Shown piece after piece: positions 1-11,550 of a DNA stretch of 64,000 bases. A model generated the notes under the pieces. The model was not told the DNA's origin and did no database searches. It saw only the letters and a list, made by a program, of their open reading frames with translations. Location of the stretch: positions 1 through 64,000 of the forward strand of contig VGVQ01000013.1 of NCBI GenBank assembly GCA_016874005.1. The letters are read 5' to 3'. This stretch comes from Gemmatimonadota bacterium (GTDB lineage: Bacteria; Gemmatimonadota; Gemmatimonadetes; Gemmatimonadales; GWC2-71-9). The translations under genes and the position numbers were made by a program. Each line of letters begins with the position of its first letter. Within the stretch, counting starts at the first letter, position 1.

Positions 1-78
1 GGCGAAATGCTGGCGTTCGAGCACGGGGTGGGTCTCCTGCCAGGGCACTGTTCCTCCTCCCCAAAGGGAGTGGAAAAG

Positions 79-119
79 TGTCACCCATGTGCCCGGACAG
101 TTGTCACCTATGTACCCGG
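79..119 (+). repeat. Two imperfect direct repeats TGTCACCCATGTGCCCGG / TGTCACCTATGTACCCGG, resembling IS481/IS21-type terminal repeats
   Basis: TGTCACCCATGTGCCCGG at 79-96 and TGTCACCTATGTACCCGG at 102-119; 2 mismatches over 18 nt; begins with TGT like many IS ends. Confidence 0.45.
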
Positions 120-133
120 GTTGTACCCGTCGC

Positions 134-203
134 GGCATAACAACCGATTGCACCCGACGAGGTCGCTTCGCGCCCTCGCAGCTGAATCGGTGATCCGTTA
201 GCC
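134..203 (+). other. attC-like recombination site (integron-cassette-type hairpin)
   Basis: GGCATAAC ... ACCGATT ... GAGGTCGCTTCGCGCCCTC ... AATCGGT ... GTTAGCC: nested inverted boxes (ACCGATT/AATCGGT, TAAC/GTTA) and apical hairpin, about 70 bp. Confidence 0.45.
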
Positions 204-210
204 AACACAT

Positions 211-543
211 GTGAGAGCTGTGTCCTCTCGGGTGAATGTGCCACGGGTGGGCCGGGCGTACGGGGCCGTGCTGGCCGCCCAGCAAGCTCACCTCCTGACC
301 GGTTGCGTCGGCACCGTTGGGGTGGGGCTCCCGCGGGCGCCGGAGTTGAGTCGCTACCCGTGGCACCCGGGTGACGTCCTGGTCCTCGCGGTCGATGGCC
401 TGGTGGACGTCTGGGACCTGACCGGGCTTCGGCGGCTCCGAGACCTCCCGATGGACCGACTGATCCAACGGCTCTCCGGGCATCCGAGTCGACTTCCCGA
501 AGACGCGGCGATCGTCGTGGTCCGCGACCTGGGAGGCAGTTAG
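211..543 (+). pseudogene. C-terminal fragment of a SpoIIE/PP2C-like phosphatase (HPGDVLVLAVDGLVDVWDL...EDAAIVVVRDL)
   Basis: GDxLxLxxDGL and DDxAxVVxR-like terminal motifs of SpoIIE/RsbX-type phosphatases, but only 110 aa with no N-terminal half. Confidence 0.45.
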
Positions 544-555
544 GCTGGTTCTTGA

Positions 556-2733
556 TTGCGGGGCGCGGTATTAATTGGCGTGCCCGAGACCACCGCCCCT
601 CACGTTCTCCGAGACCTCTCCCTCGTCCTGGTGACGGCTGCCGCCGCCACCATCGTATTCCAGCGGCTCAAACTACCGGTCATCGCCGGGTACCTAACGG
701 CCGGGATCCTGGTCGGGCAGCAGGTCTTTCGCCGGCTCTTCGCCGATCCCGGGGTGATTCGCGATCTGGCGGAGATCGGGGTCGCGATGCTGATGGTCTC
801 GGTCGGCCTGGAATTCCGGGTTCGCCGGGTGGCCCGGGTCGGTGGCCGAGTCGCGGTGACGAGTCTGATCGAAGTCGGCCTGATGCTCGCGCTCGGGTAC
901 ATCGTGGCCCGGGCGGTCGGCTGGTCCACGACCGATGCCCTGTTCGCCGCCGGGGTGGTGGCCATTTCGAGCACCGCGGTGATCGCCAAGGTGTTCGAGG
1001 AACGCTCCGTCGACTGGCGGGTCAAGGACCTGGTGTTCGGGATCCTGGTGATCGAGGACCTGATCGCCATTCTCCTGGTGGCGGTCGCGACCACGGCGGC
1101 CTTCGGAACCGCCCTCGACGCCGGAGCCATTGGCCGGTTGTTCGGACGGCTCGGGTTGCTGCTCGGCGCGATGATCGTGGTCGGGATGCTGATCGTGCCG
1201 ACGGTGATTCGGACCGTGGTTCGACTGGAACGGACCGAGACCACCCTGGTGACGGCGCTCGCCATCACCTTTCTGGCGGCCGTGGTGACCAACTCGGCGG
1301 GCTACTCGGTGGCGTTAGGCGCCTTCGTGGCCGGGACCCTGATGGCGGAATCCGGCGTCGGCCATCAGGTCGGCGAGGTGCTCCGGCCGGTCCGCGACCT
1401 GTTCGCGGCGGTCTTCTTCGTGGCGGTCGGGATGTTGCTCGAGGTCGGCGAGGTGGTCGAACACCTCCCCACCGTGGCGCTGTTCAGCCTGGTGGTCGTG
1501 GCGGGGAAGGTGGTTGGCGTGGCGACCGGTGCGATCCTTTCCGGTTTCGACATCCAGCGGTCGGTCCAGGCGTCGATGCGAATGGCCCAAATCGGAGAAT
1601 TCTCCTTCATCATCGCGGGGCTCGGGATTGCCGGCGGCGGGGCGGGGTCGCCGCTCTACCCGGTGGCGGTGGCGACGGCGATGCTCACCACCTTCGTGAC
1701 GCCGTGGCTCGCCGCCCGGTCGGAGCGGACGGCCCTCTGGATCGACGGGCGCCTCCCCGCGCCGCTCCAGACCTTCGTCACCCTCTACGGATCCTGGCTC
1801 GACGCGCTGAGCGCGGATCGGCGCGCCGACGGCGTCTGGCGCCGGGTCCGGCGCCCGGTCTGGTTGCTCGTGATCGACACCGCGGCGGTTGCCGTCGTCA
1901 TGGTGGTAACGAGCCTCGCCTATCGCGGCCAGATCCGCTGGCTGGCATGGGTCGACCACACCACGACGTTCGGGAAGCTCGCCATCCTCGGGGCGGGAAT
2001 CGCCGTCTCGGCCCCGTTCGGCATCGGATTGGTGCTGGCGGCCCGGCGCCTCGCCCGTCAGTTGGCCGAGGCCGTGGTGCCGCCGGTGGCGGCCAAGCGG
2101 GTCGATCAAGGCCGCGCCCCACGGCGAGTGCTCGAGGTCGCGCTCGAGATCGCCATCACGATCGTGGTGGGCATTCCGCTCGTGGTGGTGACTCTTCCGT
2201 TCCTCCCGCCCTTCGGCGTCCCCGGGGTCGTCTTCGCGGTGTTGGTGCTGCTCGGGTTGGCCTTCTGGCGGACCGCCCGAGACCTCGAGAGTCATACCCG
2301 CGCCGGGGCCGAGCTGGTGGCCCACGTGCTGAGCCGGCGGGGGGCGGCCGATCCGGAAGGGTTCGCGGTGGTGCGGGGGATGTTGCCGGGGCTCGGCGAG
2401 CTCACCCCGGTCGAGGTGGAAGGCGGCAGCGAGGCGGTGGGGCGAACGTTAGGTGACCTCAACCTCAGGGGCCAAACGGGCGCCACGGTCGTGGCGGTGG
2501 TCCGGGGCGATCAGCGGATCGTCTATCCCGATGCCGACCTGGCCCTCGAGCCCGGCGACCTGGTGGCGATGACCGGAACCCACCGGGCGGTCACCCAGGC
2601 GGAAGCTCTAGTGACCGCCAGAGATACCAGCTCGCCGCCGAGCGGTACGGACGCCACCGCCGCCCCTGCCGAGCCACCATCGCCGCCGTCGCCGCCGAGC
2701 CCTTCCGGTAGACCCGGGCAAACCCCTGCCTGA
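556..2733 (+). CDS. CPA2-family (KefB-like) cation:proton antiporter with C-terminal TrkA-C-like domain
   Basis: Multi-TM protein with GYLTAGILVG, ISSTAVIAKV and ALGAFVAGTLMAES; C-terminal LGDLNLRGQTGATVVAVVRGDQ...PGDLVAMTGT. Start may instead be GTG near 580. Confidence 0.9.
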   Translation: MRGAVLIGVPETTAPHVLRDLSLVLVTAAAATIVFQRLKLPVIAGYLTAGILVGQQVFRRLFADPGVIRDLAEIGVAMLMVSVGLEFRVRRVARVGGRVAVTSLIEVGLMLALGYIVARAVGWSTTDALFAAGVVAISSTAVIAKVFEERSVDWRVKDLVFGILVIEDLIAILLVAVATTAAFGTALDAGAIGRLFGRLGLLLGAMIVVGMLIVPTVIRTVVRLERTETTLVTALAITFLAAVVTNSAGYSVALGAFVAGTLMAESGVGHQVGEVLRPVRDLFAAVFFVAVGMLLEVGEVVEHLPTVALFSLVVVAGKVVGVATGAILSGFDIQRSVQASMRMAQIGEFSFIIAGLGIAGGGAGSPLYPVAVATAMLTTFVTPWLAARSERTALWIDGRLPAPLQTFVTLYGSWLDALSADRRADGVWRRVRRPVWLLVIDTAAVAVVMVVTSLAYRGQIRWLAWVDHTTTFGKLAILGAGIAVSAPFGIGLVLAARRLARQLAEAVVPPVAAKRVDQGRAPRRVLEVALEIAITIVVGIPLVVVTLPFLPPFGVPGVVFAVLVLLGLAFWRTARDLESHTRAGAELVAHVLSRRGAADPEGFAVVRGMLPGLGELTPVEVEGGSEAVGRTLGDLNLRGQTGATVVAVVRGDQRIVYPDADLALEPGDLVAMTGTHRAVTQAEALVTARDTSSPPSGTDATAAPAEPPSPPSPPSPSGRPGQTPA

Positions 2734-3250
2734 TCGCGAGATCGCCTAACGGCAGGATGTCGGCGTGGCCGAGGTAGAAGATCAGCAGCATCTCCACCGT
2801 CCAGGGACCCACCCCCCGCACCGCCGTGAGCCGGTCGAGGATCGCCGAGGCCGGCAGCCGATAGAGCGCCTCCCGACCGGGGATCCGGCCGGCCTTGGCG
2901 TGGCGAGCCAAATCGACGATCGCGGCGGCCTTCGCGGTGGAGAGGCCGGCGCTCCGGAGCCGGGCCGGACTGGTGGCGAGCACCCGGGCCGGGCTCGGTG
3001 GCCGGCCGCCGAAGAGGTCGAGGAACCGTCCGTAGATCGTCGCCGCGGCCTTGCCCGACAGCTGCTGGAATACGATCGAGCGCTGGAGGTAATGCGCCGG
3101 CGCCAGGCGCGGTGGCGCCAGGCAGACCGGGCCGACCCGCTCGACGATCGCGCCGAGCACTGGGTCGACCGCCGAGAGGTGGGCCGCGGCGTCGACCAGA
3201 TCGACTCGCCGGGTTGCCGGACCCCAGAAGTAAGGCTCGTCGCTGGCCAT
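2591..3250 (-). CDS. alkA: DNA-3-methyladenine glycosylase II family (AlkA-like, HhH-GPD)
   Basis: QQLSGKAAATIYGR, LTAVRGVGPWTVEMLLIFYLG, C-terminal WRPYRSAASWYLWR. Confidence 0.88.
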   Translation of the reverse strand: MASDEPYFWGPATRRVDLVDAAAHLSAVDPVLGAIVERVGPVCLAPPRLAPAHYLQRSIVFQQLSGKAAATIYGRFLDLFGGRPPSPARVLATSPARLRSAGLSTAKAAAIVDLARHAKAGRIPGREALYRLPASAILDRLTAVRGVGPWTVEMLLIFYLGHADILPLGDLAIRQGFARVYRKGSAATAAMVARQGRRWRPYRSAASWYLWRSLELPPG

Positions 3251-3342
3251 CCCGAATGCTAGCGCCACCCCGCGCCCACGGCGAACATCGAACCCCGCTC
3301 GGGATTGCCGGGCGCCGTCGGGTCGAGTATCTCTCGCCCCCG

Positions 3343-4236
3343 ATGACCAGCGGCGAACTCCCGGCCCGAGACACCGCGGTAACCCTCGCCGGCGGTGGTA
3401 ATCGAGCCTTCTACCAGCTCGGGCTCTTGGAGGTCTGGTGGGCCCGAGTGGAGCCGCGTCTCGGCGTCCTCGCCGCCTGCAGCGCGGGTGGCTGCACCGC
3501 GCTGCTGCTGCTCACCGGACGGGCCGAGCCCGCCTTTCGGTTCTGGCATGCTCGCCGGGCCCCGGTCAAACGGAACCTCGAATGGTGGCGGCTCCTCAAG
3601 GGCCAACGCCCCGCGCCGCACTACCCGATCTACCGGGACACCCTGCACGTAGCGCTCGCCGAGGGCGGTCTGGAGCGGGTCCGGGCCGCCCGGTACCCCG
3701 TCCTGGTTGTGGTCGCCGTTCCTCCCGAGGCGCTGCCGATTCCCCTCGCCGTGCCGATCGGGCTCGGTGCCTACTCGCTGGAGCGCTGGCTCAACCCCGG
3801 GCGCCTCCATCCCGGGATCGGCCGCCGCCTGGGGTTTCGCCCCTGGGCGATCGATCTCCGCCAGTGCGACTCGATCGAGTCGATGGCCGCGGTGGTCCTG
3901 GCCTCGTCGGCCACGCCGCCCTTCACGCCCGTGGGCCGGCTCGAGGGCCGGCCTGTCCTGGACGGCGGTCTGGTCGACAATGCCCCGGCCTTCGCCGCGG
4001 ACGCGGTCCCCGGGGTCCGCCGCCACTTGGTGGTGCTCACCCGGCCGTATCCGGCAACCTCGGTCGGTCACCAGGGTCACCGCTGGTACCTCTGCCCGAG
4101 CCGCGCGGTCCCGGCCGATCGATGGGACTACACCAGGCCGGAACGGATCGCCGCCACCATCGAATTAGGCCGGGCGGACGCGGCGGCCCGGGACGCTCAC
4201 TTCAACCGCTGGCTCGCCGGCATGGACCCCGAGTGA
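3343..4236 (+). CDS. Patatin-like phospholipase family protein
   Basis: LAGGGNRAFYQLG glycine-rich motif, ACSAGG nucleophile-elbow-like motif, DGGLVDNAP catalytic Asp motif. Confidence 0.8.
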   Translation: MTSGELPARDTAVTLAGGGNRAFYQLGLLEVWWARVEPRLGVLAACSAGGCTALLLLTGRAEPAFRFWHARRAPVKRNLEWWRLLKGQRPAPHYPIYRDTLHVALAEGGLERVRAARYPVLVVVAVPPEALPIPLAVPIGLGAYSLERWLNPGRLHPGIGRRLGFRPWAIDLRQCDSIESMAAVVLASSATPPFTPVGRLEGRPVLDGGLVDNAPAFAADAVPGVRRHLVVLTRPYPATSVGHQGHRWYLCPSRAVPADRWDYTRPERIAATIELGRADAAARDAHFNRWLAGMDPE

Positions 4237-5630
4237 ATCACGAGACCTTCCGCCGCGAGGCCCACGCCATGGTCGACTGGATGGCCGACTACCTGGCCGA
4301 GGTGGAACGCCGGCCGATCGTCCCGGCCACCAAGCCCGGGGAAATTCGAGCCCAGCTGCCGGCGGCCCCGCCCGACGGTCCCGAGCCGTTCGAGCGGATT
4401 CGGGCCGACGTCGACCGGATGGTGATGCCCGGTCTGACCCACTGGGCCCACCCCGGGTTCTTCGGTTACTTCCCGGCCAACCACAGCCCGCCCTCGATCC
4501 TGGCGGAGATGATGACCGCGGCGTTAGGCGTTCAGGCGATGTCGTGGCAGACCTCGCCGGCCGCGACCGAGCTGGAGCAGACCGTGATGGACTGGCTCCG
4601 CCAGATGATCGGCTTGCCGGAGGCCTTCACCGGGGTGATCCAGGACTACGCCTCGACCTCGACCCTGGTCAGCCTGATCACCGGCCGCGACCGCTGCCGT
4701 TCGGACCTCGATCGAGCGGTGGTCTACCTGTCGACGGAAACCCACGCCTCGGTCGCCAAGGGAGCCCGCCTCGCCGGGTTCCTCCCGGAGCGGATCCGGC
4801 TGGTCCCGGTCGACGAACGCTTCGCGATGCGGGCCGAGGCGCTCCGAGACGCGGTCGCCGCCGACCGGGCGGCGGGGTTGCGGCCGGCGGTGGTGGTCGG
4901 CACCTCGGGGACCACCTCCTCGACCGCCATCGATCCGTTGCGCGCCATCGGCGAAATCGCCCGCGACGAAGACCTCTGGTTCCACGTCGACGCCGCCTTC
5001 GCCGGCTCCGCCGCCATCGTGCCGGAGCTTCGCTGGGTGCTCGACGGGGCCGAGCTCGCCGACTCGGTGGTGATGAACCCCCACAAATGGCTCCTGGTCA
5101 ACTTCGACTGCTCGGCCTATTTCGTTCGCGACCCGCAAGCCCTGCTGCGCTCCTTCAGCACCGCCCCGGAGTACCTCAAGACCAAATACGACGCCCAGGT
5201 GGTGAACTATCGCGACTGGGGCGTTCCCCTGGGCCGCCGGTTCCGGGCTCTCAAGGTCTGGTTCGTGATCAGGAGCTACGGGGTCGAGGGCTTGCGGGCG
5301 ATGATTCGGGAGCACGTGCGGCTCGGCCACCGGTTCGCCGACTGGGTCACGGCGGATCCCGAGATGGAATTGCTCGCCCCGGCGCCGATCGGGCTGGTCT
5401 GCTTCCGGTGGCGGCCGGCTGGAGTGGCGGAAGGCGATCTCGACCGACTGAACGAGAAGCTGCTGGAGCGGATCAACGGGTTCGGCGACGTCTTCCTCAC
5501 CCACACCTCCCTGGGGGGCCGATTCACCATCCGGCTCGCGCTCGGGCATCTCTCGACCACCGAGGCCGTGGTGACCCGAGTCTGGGAGCGGGTAACCGCG
5601 GCCCGCCGGGAGCTCGCCGCCGCCCGATGA
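4233..5630 (+). CDS. Pyridoxal-dependent decarboxylase (aromatic-L-amino-acid decarboxylase family)
   Basis: THWAHPGFFGYFPA, QTSPAATELE, HVDAAFAGSAAI and PLP-lysine motif NPHKWLLVNFDCS; GTG start overlaps upstream stop. Confidence 0.93.
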   Translation: MNHETFRREAHAMVDWMADYLAEVERRPIVPATKPGEIRAQLPAAPPDGPEPFERIRADVDRMVMPGLTHWAHPGFFGYFPANHSPPSILAEMMTAALGVQAMSWQTSPAATELEQTVMDWLRQMIGLPEAFTGVIQDYASTSTLVSLITGRDRCRSDLDRAVVYLSTETHASVAKGARLAGFLPERIRLVPVDERFAMRAEALRDAVAADRAAGLRPAVVVGTSGTTSSTAIDPLRAIGEIARDEDLWFHVDAAFAGSAAIVPELRWVLDGAELADSVVMNPHKWLLVNFDCSAYFVRDPQALLRSFSTAPEYLKTKYDAQVVNYRDWGVPLGRRFRALKVWFVIRSYGVEGLRAMIREHVRLGHRFADWVTADPEMELLAPAPIGLVCFRWRPAGVAEGDLDRLNEKLLERINGFGDVFLTHTSLGGRFTIRLALGHLSTTEAVVTRVWERVTAARRELAAAR

Positions 5631-5697
5631 GCGGCACCGGCCGGTCGAGGCACGGGCCGGCCGACCGTCGAAACCGGCCGAGCGCCGGCCCCTGTCG

Positions 5698-6548
5698 TTA
5701 GGCGGTGCTCGCTCCCTCGGCCGGCGACGGCCGGATCAGCGCCGCCCCGATGATCATCGCCCCGCCGAGCCACTGGAGGATGCCGAAGGTCTCGCCGTAC
5801 ACCAGGTAGCTCATCGCGGCCGCCGCGACCGGTTCGATCGCGAAGATCAGCGCGGCTTCCGTCGGCCGAACCAGTCGTTGGCCGATCAGCTGGCCTCCGA
5901 AGGTGAGGATCGAGAACCCCGCCAGCACCACGATCAATCCGGCGGTGAGGGCGGTCGGTTCGAACCGGCCGGTCTCGACCAGGGGCGACACCAGGAGCCC
6001 GAACAGGGCCATCATCACGAATTGGACCGCCAGCAGACGCCAGGGGTCGTGACGCCGCCCCAGGTGTCCCGCCGCGATGATGTACGCCGCCGCGAGCGCG
6101 GCCGAGAGGAGGGTGAGGCCGTCGCCGATGGTGAGCCCAACGGCCGCTCCCGCCGGCTTGGTGAGTAGCCAGCTGCCGACCAGGGCGACGACGACCCGGA
6201 CCACCGATCGGCCGGCCGGCAGGTGTCGGGTCCACGCCACCAGCAAGAGCGGAACGAGCGGCGTCTGGACGCTGAAGAGAAACGCCGACCGGGCTGGCGG
6301 GATGCTCACCAGGCCGGCCGCGAAGAGAGCCAACTGGACGGCGAATACCGAGCCGAGGGCGGCGCCCGCCAACCAGGTCTCTCGCGGCGTGGTCCGCCAG
6401 GTCGGCGAGAGCGCCACGGCCGCGGGGCCAAACCGGGCCGCCAGGAAGAGCATCGGCGTGACGGTGCCGAGTACCATCTTGTTCAGCGGGAACCCGATGC
6501 CCCAGATCACCGCGCACCCGACCAGAACGCCCACCGCCCCCCGGTGGG

Positions 6549-6552
<4 letters not shown>
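5698..6552 (-). CDS. EamA/DMT-family transporter
   Basis: 10-TM duplicated EamA architecture; WGIGFPLNKMVLG, EPVAAAAMSYLVYGE; start overlaps uvrA stop. Confidence 0.87.
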
Positions 6553-9335
<2,783 letters not shown>

Positions 9336-9380
9336 AGCCTGAGAAAATAAGGGTGTCAGCGATTACTTTCTGCCGAGCCC

Positions 9381-10493
9381 ATGGCGACCCTCCTGACCCC
9401 CAAGAACCTGCTCCGCGGGCTGGAGCTGTTCCTGCTGGCGTCGCTGGCGAGTTTCGCGGTGGTGCTCTACTACAGCAAAAGCAGCACCGGGTTCCTGGCC
9501 GCGATCCCGTCGATCGAGTTCGGCTGGCTGCTGCTCGGACTCGCCATCGCCTCGATGGACTGGATCGGCGGCGGCCTCCGCAACTACGTTCTCGCCAGGA
9601 ACCTCCTCCCGAACCCGTCGCTCAAAGGGATGATTCTCTCCGGCGGGATGAGCGCCTGGGCCGGGTACTTGACCCCGGTGATGTCGGGCGCCGCCCCGAT
9701 GATGATCTACACCATGCGCCGCCATGGGGTGCCGGTCCCGCTGGGCTTCACGATCACCTTCATGAGTTTCATCGCGACGGTGGCGTTCTTCGCGATTGCC
9801 GGCCCCATCGCCATTGCGTTCGGGGCGGGCAAGTCACTCGGCAATCACGGGGTCGCGCTCGGGATCTCCCTCTACGACCTCTTCATCGGCAGCCTGGCGA
9901 TCTTCTGCGCGCTCGGGGTCTTCTTCTTGTTCGTAATCCTGTTCCCGCGCCAGGTCCGGAATCTGGTCCACTGGATCGCCAGGCTGGTGGGCCGCCGAAG
10001 TCGGTGGGTGGCCGGCAAGATGGATGGGTTGGAGCGGGGGCTCGACCAGACCCAGGCCGCGGTGGCGAAGTTCAACTCGCCGAAGGGCTGGGGTGCCCTG
10101 GCCCTGGCGACGGTGATCTCCGGCCCGTCCCACGCCAACAAACTCCTCGCCGGATACGTGGCGCTCCGGGCGATCGGGATCGAGGCCCAGTTCGTCGACG
10201 TCCTCCTGCTCCAGACCTTCATCACCTTCGTTCTGTATTTCTTCGCCCCGACCCCCGGCGGGTCGGGCATCGGCGAGCTGCTGTCGACCGCGGTCATGTC
10301 GATATACGTCCCCAAGACCATCGCCCCGCTCTACATCATTCTCTGGCGGCTGATCATCAGTGGCTACACCGTCCTGGCCGGCTCCTACCTGTTCTGGCGC
10401 TGGGTGCGCCAGGGGCTCAAGGGGATCGAGCAGGACCCGGCCGAGTACGACTCCGGACCGCCGGCCGGGCCCTCGGATGCCAATTCTTGCTAA
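9381..10493 (+). CDS. Lysylphosphatidylglycerol synthase TM-region/flippase-like (YbhN/UPF0104) membrane protein
   Basis: Multi-TM, SAWAGYLTPVMSGAAPMMIYTMRRHGVP and TPGGSGIGE motifs. Confidence 0.82.
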   Translation: MATLLTPKNLLRGLELFLLASLASFAVVLYYSKSSTGFLAAIPSIEFGWLLLGLAIASMDWIGGGLRNYVLARNLLPNPSLKGMILSGGMSAWAGYLTPVMSGAAPMMIYTMRRHGVPVPLGFTITFMSFIATVAFFAIAGPIAIAFGAGKSLGNHGVALGISLYDLFIGSLAIFCALGVFFLFVILFPRQVRNLVHWIARLVGRRSRWVAGKMDGLERGLDQTQAAVAKFNSPKGWGALALATVISGPSHANKLLAGYVALRAIGIEAQFVDVLLLQTFITFVLYFFAPTPGGSGIGELLSTAVMSIYVPKTIAPLYIILWRLIISGYTVLAGSYLFWRWVRQGLKGIEQDPAEYDSGPPAGPSDANSC

Positions 10494-10551
10494 CCTGCCG
10501 ACCCCGCCCTACGTTTGATGCCCACGTCACCTGCCCAGGGTAGCGCGTCGC

Positions 10552-11547
10552 ATGCAGCTCGAATTCGGCGGGCAGCGGAATTCCGTCGCCGCCGGTGAAT
10601 TGCTCGTTGGCTCCCAAATCGCCGCCGCGGTCGCCGTGGGCGGCGATGCTGTGCGCCCCAGCGGCGGCTCCCTTGGGCGGCTCGTGGCCCTGAGCGACGG
10701 CCGCGAGTATCCCATAGACGTCGTGCCCTTCGTGCTGGGTCGCGACCCGGCCGCCCAGGTGGTAATCGGGTCGCCGGACGCCTCACGCCGGCACGCCGAG
10801 ATCGTGGCCACCCCAGGTGGGGACGTCCTCGTCGACCTGAGCAATCATGGCACCATCGTCAACGGCTCGGGTATCAGCGGCCGGTACCAGCTCAAGGCGC
10901 TCGACGTCATCCGGATCGGCGCCGACGAGTTCCGCTATTACTCGGGGACGGCGCCGGGCGCCGTCCCGCCGGCGGGAGCCGAGTTTCGGCTGAGCGACAC
11001 CTTGGTGGGTATCCCGCTTCGGACCCTGGTGGCCGCGATCCCAACCAGCCCCGCGGCTCGTCCACTCGCCGTGCTTCTCGGAAAGACCGGGGCGCTCAAG
11101 GGCCGTCGATTCCAGGTGGTGACGCCGGCCGCCACGATCGGCCGTGATCCCGGTGTCGATGTCCCGGTCGCCGACCACAGCGTGAGCGCCCGCCACGCTC
11201 GGCTGGAACTGCGTGAGGGAGTCTGGACTCTCGCCGACCTCGCCAGCGGCGGGGGTACCTGGGTCGACGGTGAACCGGTCGAGGACGAGGTCCCGTTGTC
11301 GCCGGGCGCCGTGATTCGCCTCGGCGACCTCAGCCTCGCGTTCGAGCCGCGCGACGAGCGGCGCGGAGAGGCACCGATTGCGGCCTCCCAACCGGCGCCG
11401 TCTCTCGGCGAGCCAGAACCGACCGTCGGCGGACCCGCGCAACCGGCGCCGGTCGAGCCGGCTGCGGGCGGGCGCGCTCGCTGGTTGCTGGCAGGGGCGA
11501 TCGTGGTGCTGGTCGGCGCGCTCGCTGCCGTCGTGCTCCTAGGCTAG
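10552..11547 (+). CDS. Tandem FHA-domain protein with C-terminal TM anchor
   Basis: FHA1 LGRDPAAQVVIGSPDASRRHAEI...DLSNHGTIVNG; FHA2 IGRDPGVDVPVADHSVSARHARL...GTWVDGE; C-terminal WLLAGAIVVLVGALAAVVLLG. Confidence 0.87.
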   Translation: MQLEFGGQRNSVAAGELLVGSQIAAAVAVGGDAVRPSGGSLGRLVALSDGREYPIDVVPFVLGRDPAAQVVIGSPDASRRHAEIVATPGGDVLVDLSNHGTIVNGSGISGRYQLKALDVIRIGADEFRYYSGTAPGAVPPAGAEFRLSDTLVGIPLRTLVAAIPTSPAARPLAVLLGKTGALKGRRFQVVTPAATIGRDPGVDVPVADHSVSARHARLELREGVWTLADLASGGGTWVDGEPVEDEVPLSPGAVIRLGDLSLAFEPRDERRGEAPIAASQPAPSLGEPEPTVGGPAQPAPVEPAAGGRARWLLAGAIVVLVGALAAVVLLG

Positions 11548-11550
11548 CGG

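Noticed and set aside
7-201. 64 aa ORF at the window start as an integron cassette gene
   Set aside because: Overlaps the IS-like repeats and attC-like hairpin themselves; no recognisable protein features
552-2456. 634 aa + strand ORF overlapping the antiporter in another frame
   Set aside because: Arg/Gly/Asp-rich, no recognisable domain; typical spurious high-GC shadow ORF of the real antiporter frame
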